19,794 nt of DNA, taken from CAZWCX01 sp964632945 (GTDB taxonomy: Bacteria > Planctomycetota > MHYJ01 > WSZJ01 > CAZWCX01). Positions 1-6,506 of this stretch are shown here, piece after piece (position 1 is the first letter of the stretch; every line of letters begins with the position of its first letter). A program made the position numbers and the translations under genes. The notes beneath the pieces are model-generated. The model did not search any database. It saw only the letters and a program-made list of their open reading frames with translations, and had not been told where the DNA came from. The stretch covers positions 1 to 19,794 of the forward strand of contig CAZWCX010000127.1 in assembly GCA_964632945.1 (NCBI GenBank), in the 5' to 3' direction.

Positions 1-1
1 C

Positions 2-250
2 GGCCGCTCCACCGTCATCGTCCGCCTCGGCCAGCAGTACGCCTTCTTCCGCGGCAAGACCACCCTCCAGCCGGAGGTGCTCGCGGGCGCGAAAGTCGTG
101 CCGCAGACCCAGCGGGCGGACTTCCAGCAGCAGGACTTGGAATCGAACCTGCGCGGCGGCAACCAGGAGATCCAGATGAAGCAACTCCAGCGTCTGCGCA
201 ACTTGTACGAGCGCCAGCAGGAGGGAGTGGAGGTCAAGGGGGCCAAGTAG
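2..250 (+). CDS. C-terminal end of an unrecognised protein (5' end outside window)
   Basis: An open frame enters from the left edge and ends at a TAG at 248-250, giving 82 visible residues. The piece begins with a hydrophobic stretch containing VIVRLGQQYAFFRGKTT and becomes polar and glutamine-rich (FQQQDLESNLRGGNQEIQ, then KQLQRLRNLYERQQ), which suggests a short helical or coiled-coil tail at the C-terminus. I do not recognise a family from this fragment. It is followed by 195 bases without a gene before the lyase, so it is probably not translationally coupled to it. The call as coding rests on the open frame, its amino-acid composition and the absence of a better competing frame. Confidence 0.55.
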   Translation, partial: GRSTVIVRLGQQYAFFRGKTTLQPEVLAGAKVVPQTQRADFQQQDLESNLRGGNQEIQMKQLQRLRNLYERQQEGVEVKGAK

Positions 251-364
251 CGCCCACGGGTGCGCGCGAGGGCGATCCGGACGCAGGGGATCTCTGCGGG
301 TTCGGAACGGATCCCCTCCCCGATCCCCGGCAGAGCCGCAAATCGACCCCGGGACGCGAAGGGT

Positions 365-385
365 CCGGGCGCGAGGCTCGCCCGG
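365..385 (+). terminator. GC-rich hairpin after the first gene (possible terminator)
   Basis: CCGGGCG at 365-371 and CGCCCGG at 379-385 are perfect reverse complements around a 7-base loop. The hairpin lies 115 bases past the stop of the left-edge gene and 60 bases before the lyase start. There is no T-run after it, so it could equally be a structured leader or chance in GC-rich DNA. Confidence 0.25.
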
Positions 386-434
386 CTTGCGGGCGGCGCA
401 TCCCGGAGTCGCCGCCCCGGCGCCCTGGGCCGGC

Positions 435-440
435 AGGAGG
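435..440 (+). promoter_or_regulatory. Ribosome binding site deciding the lyase start
   Basis: AGGAGG sits five bases before the ATG at 446. This near-perfect Shine-Dalgarno sequence favours 446 over the in-frame upstream start at 260, whose extra 62 residues are Arg/Pro/Gly-rich and do not look like protein. Confidence 0.75.
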
Positions 441-445
441 AGCCG

Positions 446-1495
446 ATGAGCGTCGGAGGCCGGTGGATCGGCGCGGCAGCGATCGCGCTCGCCGCGCTCT
501 CGGTCCGGAGCGGGGCCGATCCGGGCCGGCGCGAGCCGATCGGAATCTGGATCGCGCCGGAGCGAATCGCCGAACTGCCGACCTCCGGGCCGGCCTGGGA
601 GAATCTTTGCAAGGCGGCGGTGCGCCCGCTCGCCCCGCCGAACCTGTCGGACCAGGACGACCCGACCAACGTGCTCGTGCTCGCCCGCGCCTTGTGCTTC
701 GCGCGCACGGGCGAATCGCGCCTCCGCGACGAGGTGGTGCGCGCCTGTCGGGATGCCATCGGGACCGAAGCCGGCGGGACCGCGCTTTCCCTCGGGCGCG
801 AATTGGCCGCCTACGTGATCGCCGCCGATCTCGTCGGCCTGCCGGACGAGGTGGACGGAGAGTTCCGGGCGTGGCTGCGCCGCGCGCTCGACCGCCGCAT
901 GGACGGGCGATCCCTCCGATCCACGCACGAGGAGCGACCCAACAACTGGGGAACCCACGCGGGCGCGAGCCGTCTGGCTGCGGCGGTCTATCTGGGCGAC
1001 CGGGAAGAGGTGACGCGCGCGGCCGCGGTCTTCCGGGGATGGCTGGGCGACCGCTCCGCGTATCGGGGATTCACCTTCAAGGACCTCGACTGGCAGGCGG
1101 ATCCGGACCGGCCCGTGGGGATCAATCCCCGGGGGGCCGTGCGCGACGGCCACCCGATCGACGGAGTCCTGCCGGACGACCAGCGCCGCGGCGGGCCGTT
1201 CGTCTGGCCGCCCCCGCGGGAAAACTACGTATACGAGGCGCTCCAGGGGGCCCTCGCCCAGGCCATGATCCTGAGCCGCGCCGGCTACCCCGACGTGTGG
1301 GAGTGGCAGGACCGCGCGCTCCTGCGCGCCTTCACCTGGCTGCACGAGCAGGCGGGCTATCCCGCGGACGGCGACGACACCTGGCAACCGCACGTGGTCA
1401 ATCGCGCCTACGGCGCAGCCTTTCCGGCCCCGGTCCCGGCGCGCCCGGGCAAGAATCTGGGCTGGACCGACTGGACCCACGGAACCGGCGAGTGA
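446..1495 (+). CDS. Secreted alginate-lyase-like polysaccharide lyase
   Basis: The product has 349 residues. A hydrophobic N-terminal segment (about residues 8-20, IGAAAIALAALSV) looks like a signal peptide, placing the enzyme in the periplasm or outside the cell. The body resembles the alginate lyase superfamily (Alginate_lyase / PL5-type alpha-alpha toroid). It is all-helical in character, with an NNWGTHAG motif at 166-173 where PL5 enzymes carry their catalytic Asn-His pair, ENYVYEALQGALAQAM at about 259-274, and a late WQPHVVNRAYG. The likely reaction is beta-elimination of a uronic-acid-containing polysaccharide; the exact substrate cannot be read from sequence. It sits beside an exopolysaccharide locus and converges on the GT2 gene with 15 bases between stops, so a role in trimming or clearing the local polymer is plausible but inferred. 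A hydrolase with a similar helical fold is the main alternative. Confidence 0.65.
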   Translation: MSVGGRWIGAAAIALAALSVRSGADPGRREPIGIWIAPERIAELPTSGPAWENLCKAAVRPLAPPNLSDQDDPTNVLVLARALCFARTGESRLRDEVVRACRDAIGTEAGGTALSLGRELAAYVIAADLVGLPDEVDGEFRAWLRRALDRRMDGRSLRSTHEERPNNWGTHAGASRLAAAVYLGDREEVTRAAAVFRGWLGDRSAYRGFTFKDLDWQADPDRPVGINPRGAVRDGHPIDGVLPDDQRRGGPFVWPPPRENYVYEALQGALAQAMILSRAGYPDVWEWQDRALLRAFTWLHEQAGYPADGDDTWQPHVVNRAYGAAFPAPVPARPGKNLGWTDWTHGTGE

Positions 1496-1510
1496 CCGGG
1501 CAGCGCCCCG

Positions 1511-2506
1511 CTACGCCTTCTCTTCCGGGGGGCCCAACACCACGTCACGAACCCCCTCGAACATCCCGAGCACCCGCGCGTACTCCGCCCGCCGGAACGA
1601 AACGAGCGCGATCAGCCCGCGAACCAGGAAGTACCCCCCCAGCGCCCAAAGAAAGAACACCCAACTCCACCATCCGCGCCAGGCCGCCTCCCGAAAGAAC
1701 CGGTGGCGGAAGCGGATCGTCTCCCGGCCGCGCCGGCGCTTGTCATACCGCATCGCCGGCGACTCGTGGTGCCACAATTGCGCCTCCGGCTGCACCACCA
1801 GCCGCCACTTCCTCGCCACGCGCCGGCTGAACTCCTTGTCTTCCCCGAGGCCGTACCCCCGAAAGGACTCCGAGAACGTCTCCTCGCGGAACACCTCGCG
1901 CCGGAACGAACTGGCGCCGCCGGGCAGAAAGTCCACCTCCTGCACCTGTCGGATCGGGAAGGGGGTCGTGCCGAAGTCGACGCAAAACCCGGACGGGAGG
2001 ACCCGGCCCTCCCGGGTCCCCGAATTGAGAATGCACAGGTCGATCGCATATCGGAAGTAGTTGGGCCAAATCGGCGGTTCCCGATCGAGGATCCACCCCC
2101 CCACCGCTCCCACGCGCACGCTCTCGTCGCGTTGATAGACGTCGAGAATCCGCTCCAGGTACTCGGGCTTCAGCACCACGTCATCGTCGAGAAAGAAGAT
2201 GATGTCGCCGGTCGCGAGCCGGATCCCGGCGTTGCGGGACGCGGTGAGTCCCGGCGGGGACTTGCGGTGCCCGAGATAGCGGATCCCCGCGTCGTGAAAC
2301 TCCCGCTCCAGCGGCCACGCGTCCAACGCCCCGTCGTCGATCACGATCACTTCGGCCGGTTTGACGGTCTGGTTCAAGACGGACTGAAGGCAATCCACCA
2401 GCTCCTGCGGACGATGGTAGGTGGGGATGACGACGCTCGCGCGCAGGCCTTCGATCCGGCTACCGGGAGCCGGCAGAGGCGACGGCGAAGGGCTTGAGGA
2501 GGACAT
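1511..2506 (-). CDS. Family 2 glycosyltransferase with C-terminal membrane segment
   Basis: From the ATG at 2506 the product has 331 residues. The GT-A fold is clear: ASVVIPTYHRPQELVDCLQS near the start, VIVIDDG, a GLTASRNAGI segment, then FFLDDDVVLKPEYL carrying the metal-binding DXD equivalent, and GLGEDKEFSRRVA with the acidic catalytic-base region. A hydrophobic stretch near the C-terminus (WWSWVFFLWALGGYFLVRG) would anchor it in the inner membrane. It should transfer a sugar from a nucleotide donor to the lipid-linked repeat unit. The start is uncertain: an in-frame ATG at 2536 would add 10 residues. Either start lies inside the 3' end of the flippase gene (47- or 77-base overlap), so the two are almost certainly co-transcribed and may be translationally coupled. 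Donor and linkage are unknown. Confidence 0.88.
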   Translation of the reverse strand: MSSSSPSPSPLPAPGSRIEGLRASVVIPTYHRPQELVDCLQSVLNQTVKPAEVIVIDDGALDAWPLEREFHDAGIRYLGHRKSPPGLTASRNAGIRLATGDIIFFLDDDVVLKPEYLERILDVYQRDESVRVGAVGGWILDREPPIWPNYFRYAIDLCILNSGTREGRVLPSGFCVDFGTTPFPIRQVQEVDFLPGGASSFRREVFREETFSESFRGYGLGEDKEFSRRVARKWRLVVQPEAQLWHHESPAMRYDKRRRGRETIRFRHRFFREAAWRGWWSWVFFLWALGGYFLVRGLIALVSFRRAEYARVLGMFEGVRDVVLGPPEEKA

Positions 2507-3935
2507 AGGTACGACTCGCCCAACGATGGAAGACAAAGAGCGCGATCAGCAGGATCCCCACCCCCACCAGGGCGGCCGGCCAGCCGTCCGGAATCAGGCG
2601 TGGTAGCACCCCGCGCAGCAGCGCAATCCAACCGCAAAGATACGGGAACGGAAGACAGATCGCCAGCACGTGGCGGTTCCATTGCCCTCCTCGCTCGCCC
2701 AACCGCATGGCCACGAGCAGGAACAGCCCGAGGAAAAGAAGAAAGTACGCCAGGCTGCTCGCCAGGGCGACCCCGGCCAGGCCGAACCCCCAGCTCACGA
2801 AGAGAACTCCTGCAGCCACGTCCGCACCCAGGACCAGCGCCAGGATCCCCACCGCGGTCCACTGCCACTTCCGGGCGAAGATCACCGTATGCGTCACGTA
2901 GGAAAGGGTCAGGAAGTAGATGCCGCTCAGCAGGATCTGGGACGGGACCACGCCCGGGGCGTAGCGAGGAAGAACCAACGGCAGAAGCACGGGCAAGAGC
3001 AGGAACACCGGACCGATCACGAACGGCATCAGATACGCGGTATTCATGAACGGCTTCAGCAGGTACTCGTTGACCACCGTCTCGGCGGGTTTCGTCTCGA
3101 GATCCCGCATCATCATCGGTTCGAGCACCTCCCGCGCCGCGCCGGGAATGTTGGTCAGAAACCCCACCTGCAGGACGGCGATCCCGTAGTATCCGAGATC
3201 CTCCGCCCCGAGCAGGGAACCGACGACGAACCGATCCGCCGTCGTGATCAGAAGAATCGCCAGATTGGTCAGCAGGGCCGGGAATCCCTGGCCGACGAGT
3301 TCCCGAAACAGCCCCCAGTCGAACTTCCACCTCATGGTCCAGGCGCGGCAGCGGGTCAGATACCCGAGAACCGCGAGGTGGGCGCCGATGACGGTCAGGT
3401 AGAGGCCATAGATCCCGAGCCAGTAGAGGAGCGGAAGCGTAAGCAGGAAGGTGGCCGTGCTTTCGAGGTAGTAGAGTCGGGTCACGAGGGCAAAGTCCTC
3501 GTGCGCCCGGGAGACCGAGATGATGAATTCCTGCAGGAACTGAAGCACGACGATCGCCGCCATGCACCCGAGTCCGATCCGGAACTCCGGCGATCCCTCC
3601 CAGAGGAACGCGACGAGGACGAGGGAAATCGCGACCAGCAGATTCAGGACCGCCCCTCCGGAGAAGACGGTATTCATGACCGCCGCCGCCCGGTCGGCCT
3701 CCCCCTGGGAACGGTACTGAGGAATGAGATACCGCATGGCCGTCCGGCTGCCGAGGTGCGCATAGGCCGAGTAGGGAGGGATGACCCGGAGCAGGGTCCA
3801 GATTCCATACAGGTCGGGGGCCAGCAGTTTGGGGCGCAGGAACGTCACTACGGCCCCGAGGATGTGGTTGTAGATTCGCCCGGTCGCATAGCGCACCAGG
3901 ATCGAGGAGAGTGTGGGCTTGGGTCGATCCGTCAT
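2460..3935 (-). CDS. Wzx-type polysaccharide flippase (MATE/MOP superfamily)
   Basis: The product has 491 residues and is hydrophobic throughout, with roughly a dozen membrane segments. The N-terminus (RYATGRIYNHILGAVVTFLR, then APDLYGIWTLLRV and LGSRTAMRYLIPQY) is typical of Polysaccharide_synt/Wzx transporters, which move undecaprenyl-diphosphate-linked repeat units across the inner membrane. The length fits the family. I chose the ATG at 3935 because AGGA lies six bases upstream; a GTG at 3956 in the same frame lacks an obvious site. It is the first gene of a two-gene minus-strand unit with the GT2 gene and is divergent from the plus-strand export operon across 442 bases. The family is certain; assignment as Wzx rather than a lipid-II-type flippase rests on the surrounding glycan genes. 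Confidence 0.9.
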   Translation of the reverse strand: MTDRPKPTLSSILVRYATGRIYNHILGAVVTFLRPKLLAPDLYGIWTLLRVIPPYSAYAHLGSRTAMRYLIPQYRSQGEADRAAAVMNTVFSGGAVLNLLVAISLVLVAFLWEGSPEFRIGLGCMAAIVVLQFLQEFIISVSRAHEDFALVTRLYYLESTATFLLTLPLLYWLGIYGLYLTVIGAHLAVLGYLTRCRAWTMRWKFDWGLFRELVGQGFPALLTNLAILLITTADRFVVGSLLGAEDLGYYGIAVLQVGFLTNIPGAAREVLEPMMMRDLETKPAETVVNEYLLKPFMNTAYLMPFVIGPVFLLLPVLLPLVLPRYAPGVVPSQILLSGIYFLTLSYVTHTVIFARKWQWTAVGILALVLGADVAAGVLFVSWGFGLAGVALASSLAYFLLFLGLFLLVAMRLGERGGQWNRHVLAICLPFPYLCGWIALLRGVLPRLIPDGWPAALVGVGILLIALFVFHRWASRTYVLLKPFAVASAGSR

Positions 3936-3941
3936 GGAGGT

Positions 3942-3945
3942 TCCT
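3942..3945 (-). promoter_or_regulatory. Ribosome binding site deciding the flippase start
   Basis: On the minus strand AGGA lies six bases before the ATG at 3935. It falls between this ATG and the alternative GTG at 3956, so it can serve only the ATG. Confidence 0.55.
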
Positions 3946-4075
3946 GCGTGTCTCACGAATGTGACAATGGGGCGAGCCCACCCCCGTCCTGGGCGAGGTC
4001 GGTGGGACGGGCGAGGGGATTGTGTCCTCTCGGGGCTTGGATGTCAACGCGCGGCGTCACCCGGGGAGAATCCTC

Positions 4076-4104
4076 TTGATTCGGCTCTCGGGGGATGATA
4101 GGAT
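4076..4104 (+). promoter_or_regulatory. Candidate sigma-70-type promoter of the export operon
   Basis: TTGATT at 4076-4081 and TAGGAT at 4099-4104 are separated by exactly 17 bases, each matching four of six consensus positions. It lies in the least GC-rich part of the divergent intergenic region and points at the operon. A start near 4111 would give a leader of about 267 bases before the ATG at 4378. Confidence 0.4.
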
Positions 4105-4377
4105 TTCTCGCTTGCTTGCCCAGGGATATCATGGCGACGGAAGTCCAGTATTTTTCTAAGGATAGGGACTGCCGGAAGGCGCCCTCCCAGGCGTGCGGAT
4201 GGCGCACGGGCCCTCAGGTGGATCAGGGAAAACCGCAGGGGGGGCCTGCCGTTGCCCGGACCGAACGCCCACCGAAAGCCGGGGCCGACGCGCCCTGATC
4301 GACCGCGACCCCGGCGACGAGCGCAAACAGACCCGGGGCAATGGGGCCCCGGCCGACACGACGCGGAGAGAGACGAG

Positions 4378-5034
4378 ATGACCGATCCAACCTGGAAACG
4401 GGTCCTGGTCGAGAACCAGGCGGAGCTTGGGGCTCTTCAAGGGAACCTGTTGAGCGCAGCAGGCGGCTCGCCCGTTCGAACGCTGCTCGTGACCAGCCCG
4501 CGCCCGGGGGAAGGCAAGACCACCTCCGCGGCATTTCTTGCCCAGGGCTTGGCCACGCATGCCAAGCAGCGGGTCCTCCTGGTCGACGGCCACCTGCGCT
4601 CCCCGAAGCTGCACGAGATCTTCGGCATCGAGGAGTCGCCCGGGCTGACCGAGGTACTCGCCGCCCCGGACCAACTGGACCCTTCGATTCGGCCGACGGA
4701 GACCCGCAATCTGCACCTGTTGACCTGCGGGAGTGACGCGGCAGGGTCCGCCGACGCGTTGGACCCGGACGGGATCTCCGGCATTCTGGACCGGCTCAAG
4801 GCGAAGTACGACATCATCATCGTGGACGCGGATGCGGTGCTCAGTTCTTCGGACACCTGGGTGCTCGCGAAGGCGTTCGACGGCGTTCTGGTGGTCGTGG
4901 AATGCGAAAAGACGAAGTGGGAGGTCCTGGAACTGTGCCGTGACAAGATCGTCAAGGCCGGCGGGACCGTCCTGGGAGTGATCCTGAACAAGAGGAAATA
5001 CTATGTGCCGAAAGCGCTGTATGGACGGCTCTAG
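4378..5034 (+). CDS. BY-kinase / CpsD-type polysaccharide co-polymerase ATPase
   Basis: The product has 218 residues, the usual size of a stand-alone CpsD/YwqD-like protein. The P-loop is TSPRPGEGKTTSA (Walker A lysine K47), followed by RVLLVDGHLRSPKLHEIFG (Walker A', D70) and YDIIIVDADAVLSSSD (Walker B, D150). These place it among bacterial tyrosine kinases that control Wzz-type proteins at the inner membrane. Two signature positions differ: the second Asp of Walker A' (DxD) is His72, and the usual prolines after the Walker B Asp are missing. The tail carries only three tyrosines, Y208, Y209 and Y215 (KRKYYVPKALYGRL), so any autophosphorylation cluster is small. The ATG at 4378 is preceded by a purine-rich GGAGAGAGACGAG; upstream codons in this frame are Arg/Pro-rich and unlikely to be translated. 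It overlaps the exporter gene by 32 bases. Kinase activity is unproven. Confidence 0.85.
   Translation: MTDPTWKRVLVENQAELGALQGNLLSAAGGSPVRTLLVTSPRPGEGKTTSAAFLAQGLATHAKQRVLLVDGHLRSPKLHEIFGIEESPGLTEVLAAPDQLDPSIRPTETRNLHLLTCGSDAAGSADALDPDGISGILDRLKAKYDIIIVDADAVLSSSDTWVLAKAFDGVLVVVECEKTKWEVLELCRDKIVKAGGTVLGVILNKRKYYVPKALYGRL
4991..4996 (+). promoter_or_regulatory. Ribosome binding site of the export lipoprotein, inside the preceding gene
   Basis: AGAGGA lies six bases before the ATG at 5003, within the last codons of the BY-kinase-like gene. It supports the 5003 start over the in-frame ATG at 5021 and implies translational coupling of the two genes. Confidence 0.6.
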
Positions 5035-6343
5035 ACCGACCCCGGAATCGATCCGGCCGGGCGGCCGCCGCGCGGGACTCGGACTGCTCGCGGGAGTGCT
5101 CGTTGCCGTCCTGGTGGGGTGCGCGCAAAATGCGCACGGGCCGGACTATCGCGAGGTTCCGCTGGCGGAGACCACTTTTTCGTTCGCGGCGCCGGACGTC
5201 TCCTTCGACATCTTCAAGGAGTACCGGCTCGTCCCCGGCGACATTCTCGACGTCCTCTACCATGTCCGCCAGGACACGATGGAGGAGGACTTCCGGATGT
5301 CGGTGGATCACGAGGTCACCGTCCGGTTCATCGACGTCCCCGAGCTGACCGAAACGCAGAATGTCCGTCCCGACGGATCGATCTCGCTCCCCTACCTCGG
5401 GGTGATTCCGGTATCGGGGCGTACCGTCTCGGAGGTCACCGATGATCTCAAGGCCCGCTACTCCGAGCTCGCCAAGGGCCCCTTCCGGATCGCCATCGAT
5501 CACGAGGTTGCCGTCAAGTTCGTGGACCTTCCGGAGTTGAACGAAGTTCAGTTCGTTCGTCCCGACGGGACGATCTCGCTGCCGTACCTGGGAGTCGTGA
5601 CGGCGGCCGGAAAGTCGATCGAGGAACTCACCGCCGAGTTGAAGACCGCCTACACCCGGGTTCTGAAGTCGCCGGAACTGTACGTTCTGGTCACCGAACC
5701 CCGGTCGGTCTGGACCGACGTGCGAAAGAAGCTCCAGCAGCCCAATCTCCACATCATCGTCCGCGGCTACCGCGAGGCCATCGTGCAGTTCAAGCACGAC
5801 CTCCACACCGCCCCGCGCGGATTGAGCCGTCTGGTGACGATCCGACCGGACGGCTACGCCACTTTCGCCCTGATCGGCGACATGTTCGTGGCCGACAAGA
5901 CGATTCCCGAAGTCGATGCGGCGCTGGATGAGAAGTACCAACAGATCCTGCTCGGACTCAGCGTCGACCTCTTCCTCGAGGAGCACTCGGGATCGCAGAT
6001 CTACGTGCTCGGCAACGTCAAGAACCCGGGCGCGTACCGGATCCTGAAACCGACACCGGTCGTCAAGGCGCTCGCATTGGCCGGCAGTTTCCTGCCCGGA
6101 AGCGAGGTCGACGACATGATCGTCTACCGGCGCCACGAGAACAAGATGGTCGCCACCAAGATCGACACCGCCGCCGTTCTGCGGATGGAGAAGGATGCCG
6201 CCCTTTTCTACCTGCAACCGGACGACATCCTGTACGTGCCGCGCACGGCGCTCGGCCAGACCGCCGACGTCATGCGGGACATCGCGGACATTCTGTTCTT
6301 CCGCGGTTGGACCATCGATCCGCTGGACGATTTCGACAAGTGA
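5003..6343 (+). CDS. Wza-like polysaccharide export lipoprotein with duplicated export domain
   Basis: The product has 446 residues. A lipoprotein signal is plain: hydrophobic LLAGVLVAVLV, then lipobox LVGC with Cys40, so the mature protein should sit in the outer membrane. The exporter domain starts at YRLVPGDILDVLY (about 75-86). Two consecutive 64-residue units, beginning at VDHEV (101) and IDHEV (165), share 25 of their first 34 residues, including VRPDG and ISLPYLGV. A third, more distant unit follows (TIRPDGYATFALIGD, about 279-293). Then comes an SLBB-like segment, SQIYVLGNVKNPGAYRIL (331-348). Wza-type proteins form the outer-membrane channel for polymer export; ordinary ones have one Poly_export domain plus SLBB domains, so the tandem copy is unusual. 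The gene follows the BY-kinase-like gene with a 32-base overlap and precedes the sugar transferase by 163 bases. Confidence 0.93.
   Translation: MCRKRCMDGSRPTPESIRPGGRRAGLGLLAGVLVAVLVGCAQNAHGPDYREVPLAETTFSFAAPDVSFDIFKEYRLVPGDILDVLYHVRQDTMEEDFRMSVDHEVTVRFIDVPELTETQNVRPDGSISLPYLGVIPVSGRTVSEVTDDLKARYSELAKGPFRIAIDHEVAVKFVDLPELNEVQFVRPDGTISLPYLGVVTAAGKSIEELTAELKTAYTRVLKSPELYVLVTEPRSVWTDVRKKLQQPNLHIIVRGYREAIVQFKHDLHTAPRGLSRLVTIRPDGYATFALIGDMFVADKTIPEVDAALDEKYQQILLGLSVDLFLEEHSGSQIYVLGNVKNPGAYRILKPTPVVKALALAGSFLPGSEVDDMIVYRRHENKMVATKIDTAAVLRMEKDAALFYLQPDDILYVPRTALGQTADVMRDIADILFFRGWTIDPLDDFDK
5303..5686 (+). repeat. Tandem duplication of 192 bp within the exporter gene
   Basis: Codons 101-164 and 165-228 of the exporter are head-to-tail copies of a 64-residue unit with no gap. 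The proteins agree at 25 of the first 34 positions and diverge more in the second half. The DNA is visibly related (for example GATCACGAGGT in both copies, then CGTCCCGACGG) but has many silent differences, so the duplication is old and kept in frame, not a recent assembly artefact. Confidence 0.85.
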
Positions 6344-6495
6344 TGACGAAGGGACCCGCGCGGGTACGGCCCGCCGCGACGGTCCGCCCGGGACTCGGGA
6401 GGGTCTGGTGATCCCATTGACCGCCCACGGACCGTACGGATCGGCAGCCACCCGCGCGGTACTCGCCGGCATGGGTCGGCCCCCACGGGACGACG

Positions 6496-6500
6496 AAGGA
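6496..6500 (+). promoter_or_regulatory. Ribosome binding site deciding the sugar transferase start
   Basis: AAGGA lies six bases before the ATG at 6507. The alternative in-frame ATG at 6471 has no comparable site. Confidence 0.55.
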
Positions 6501-6506
6501 ACCCAC

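Larger units (their letters stand above)
3936..4377. other. Divergent intergenic region between flippase and export operon
   Basis: These 442 bases separate the flippase (leftward) from the BY-kinase-like gene (rightward) and should hold promoters for both. The centre (about 4070-4170) is less GC-rich than the flanks, with TATTTTTCTAAGG at 4150-4162. I found one good rightward promoter candidate (4076-4104) and no convincing leftward one. A short rightward reading frame of 55 codons starts at an ATG at 4131, after AGGGA, and ends at 4298. It could be a leader peptide but has no recognisable family. The 80 bases before 4378 show no clear structure. Confidence 0.6.

Noticed and set aside
260..445. 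N-terminal extension of the lyase by 62 residues
   Set aside because: It is Arg/Pro/Gly-rich without a ribosome site. The ATG at 446 has AGGAGG at ideal spacing and begins a signal peptide.
1498..1508. Small hairpin GGGC-AGC-GCCC between the lyase and GT2 stops
   Set aside because: A 4-bp stem with a three-base loop is expected by chance in DNA this GC-rich and has no T-run.
2670..4079. 469-codon plus-strand frame opposite the flippase
   Set aside because: It is highly charged, Gln/Arg/Glu-rich sequence with no motif, and is the antisense of a membrane protein.
3953..4207. 84-codon minus-strand frame upstream of the flippase
   Set aside because: No family, no ribosome site, and it covers the promoter region. 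Nothing supports translation.
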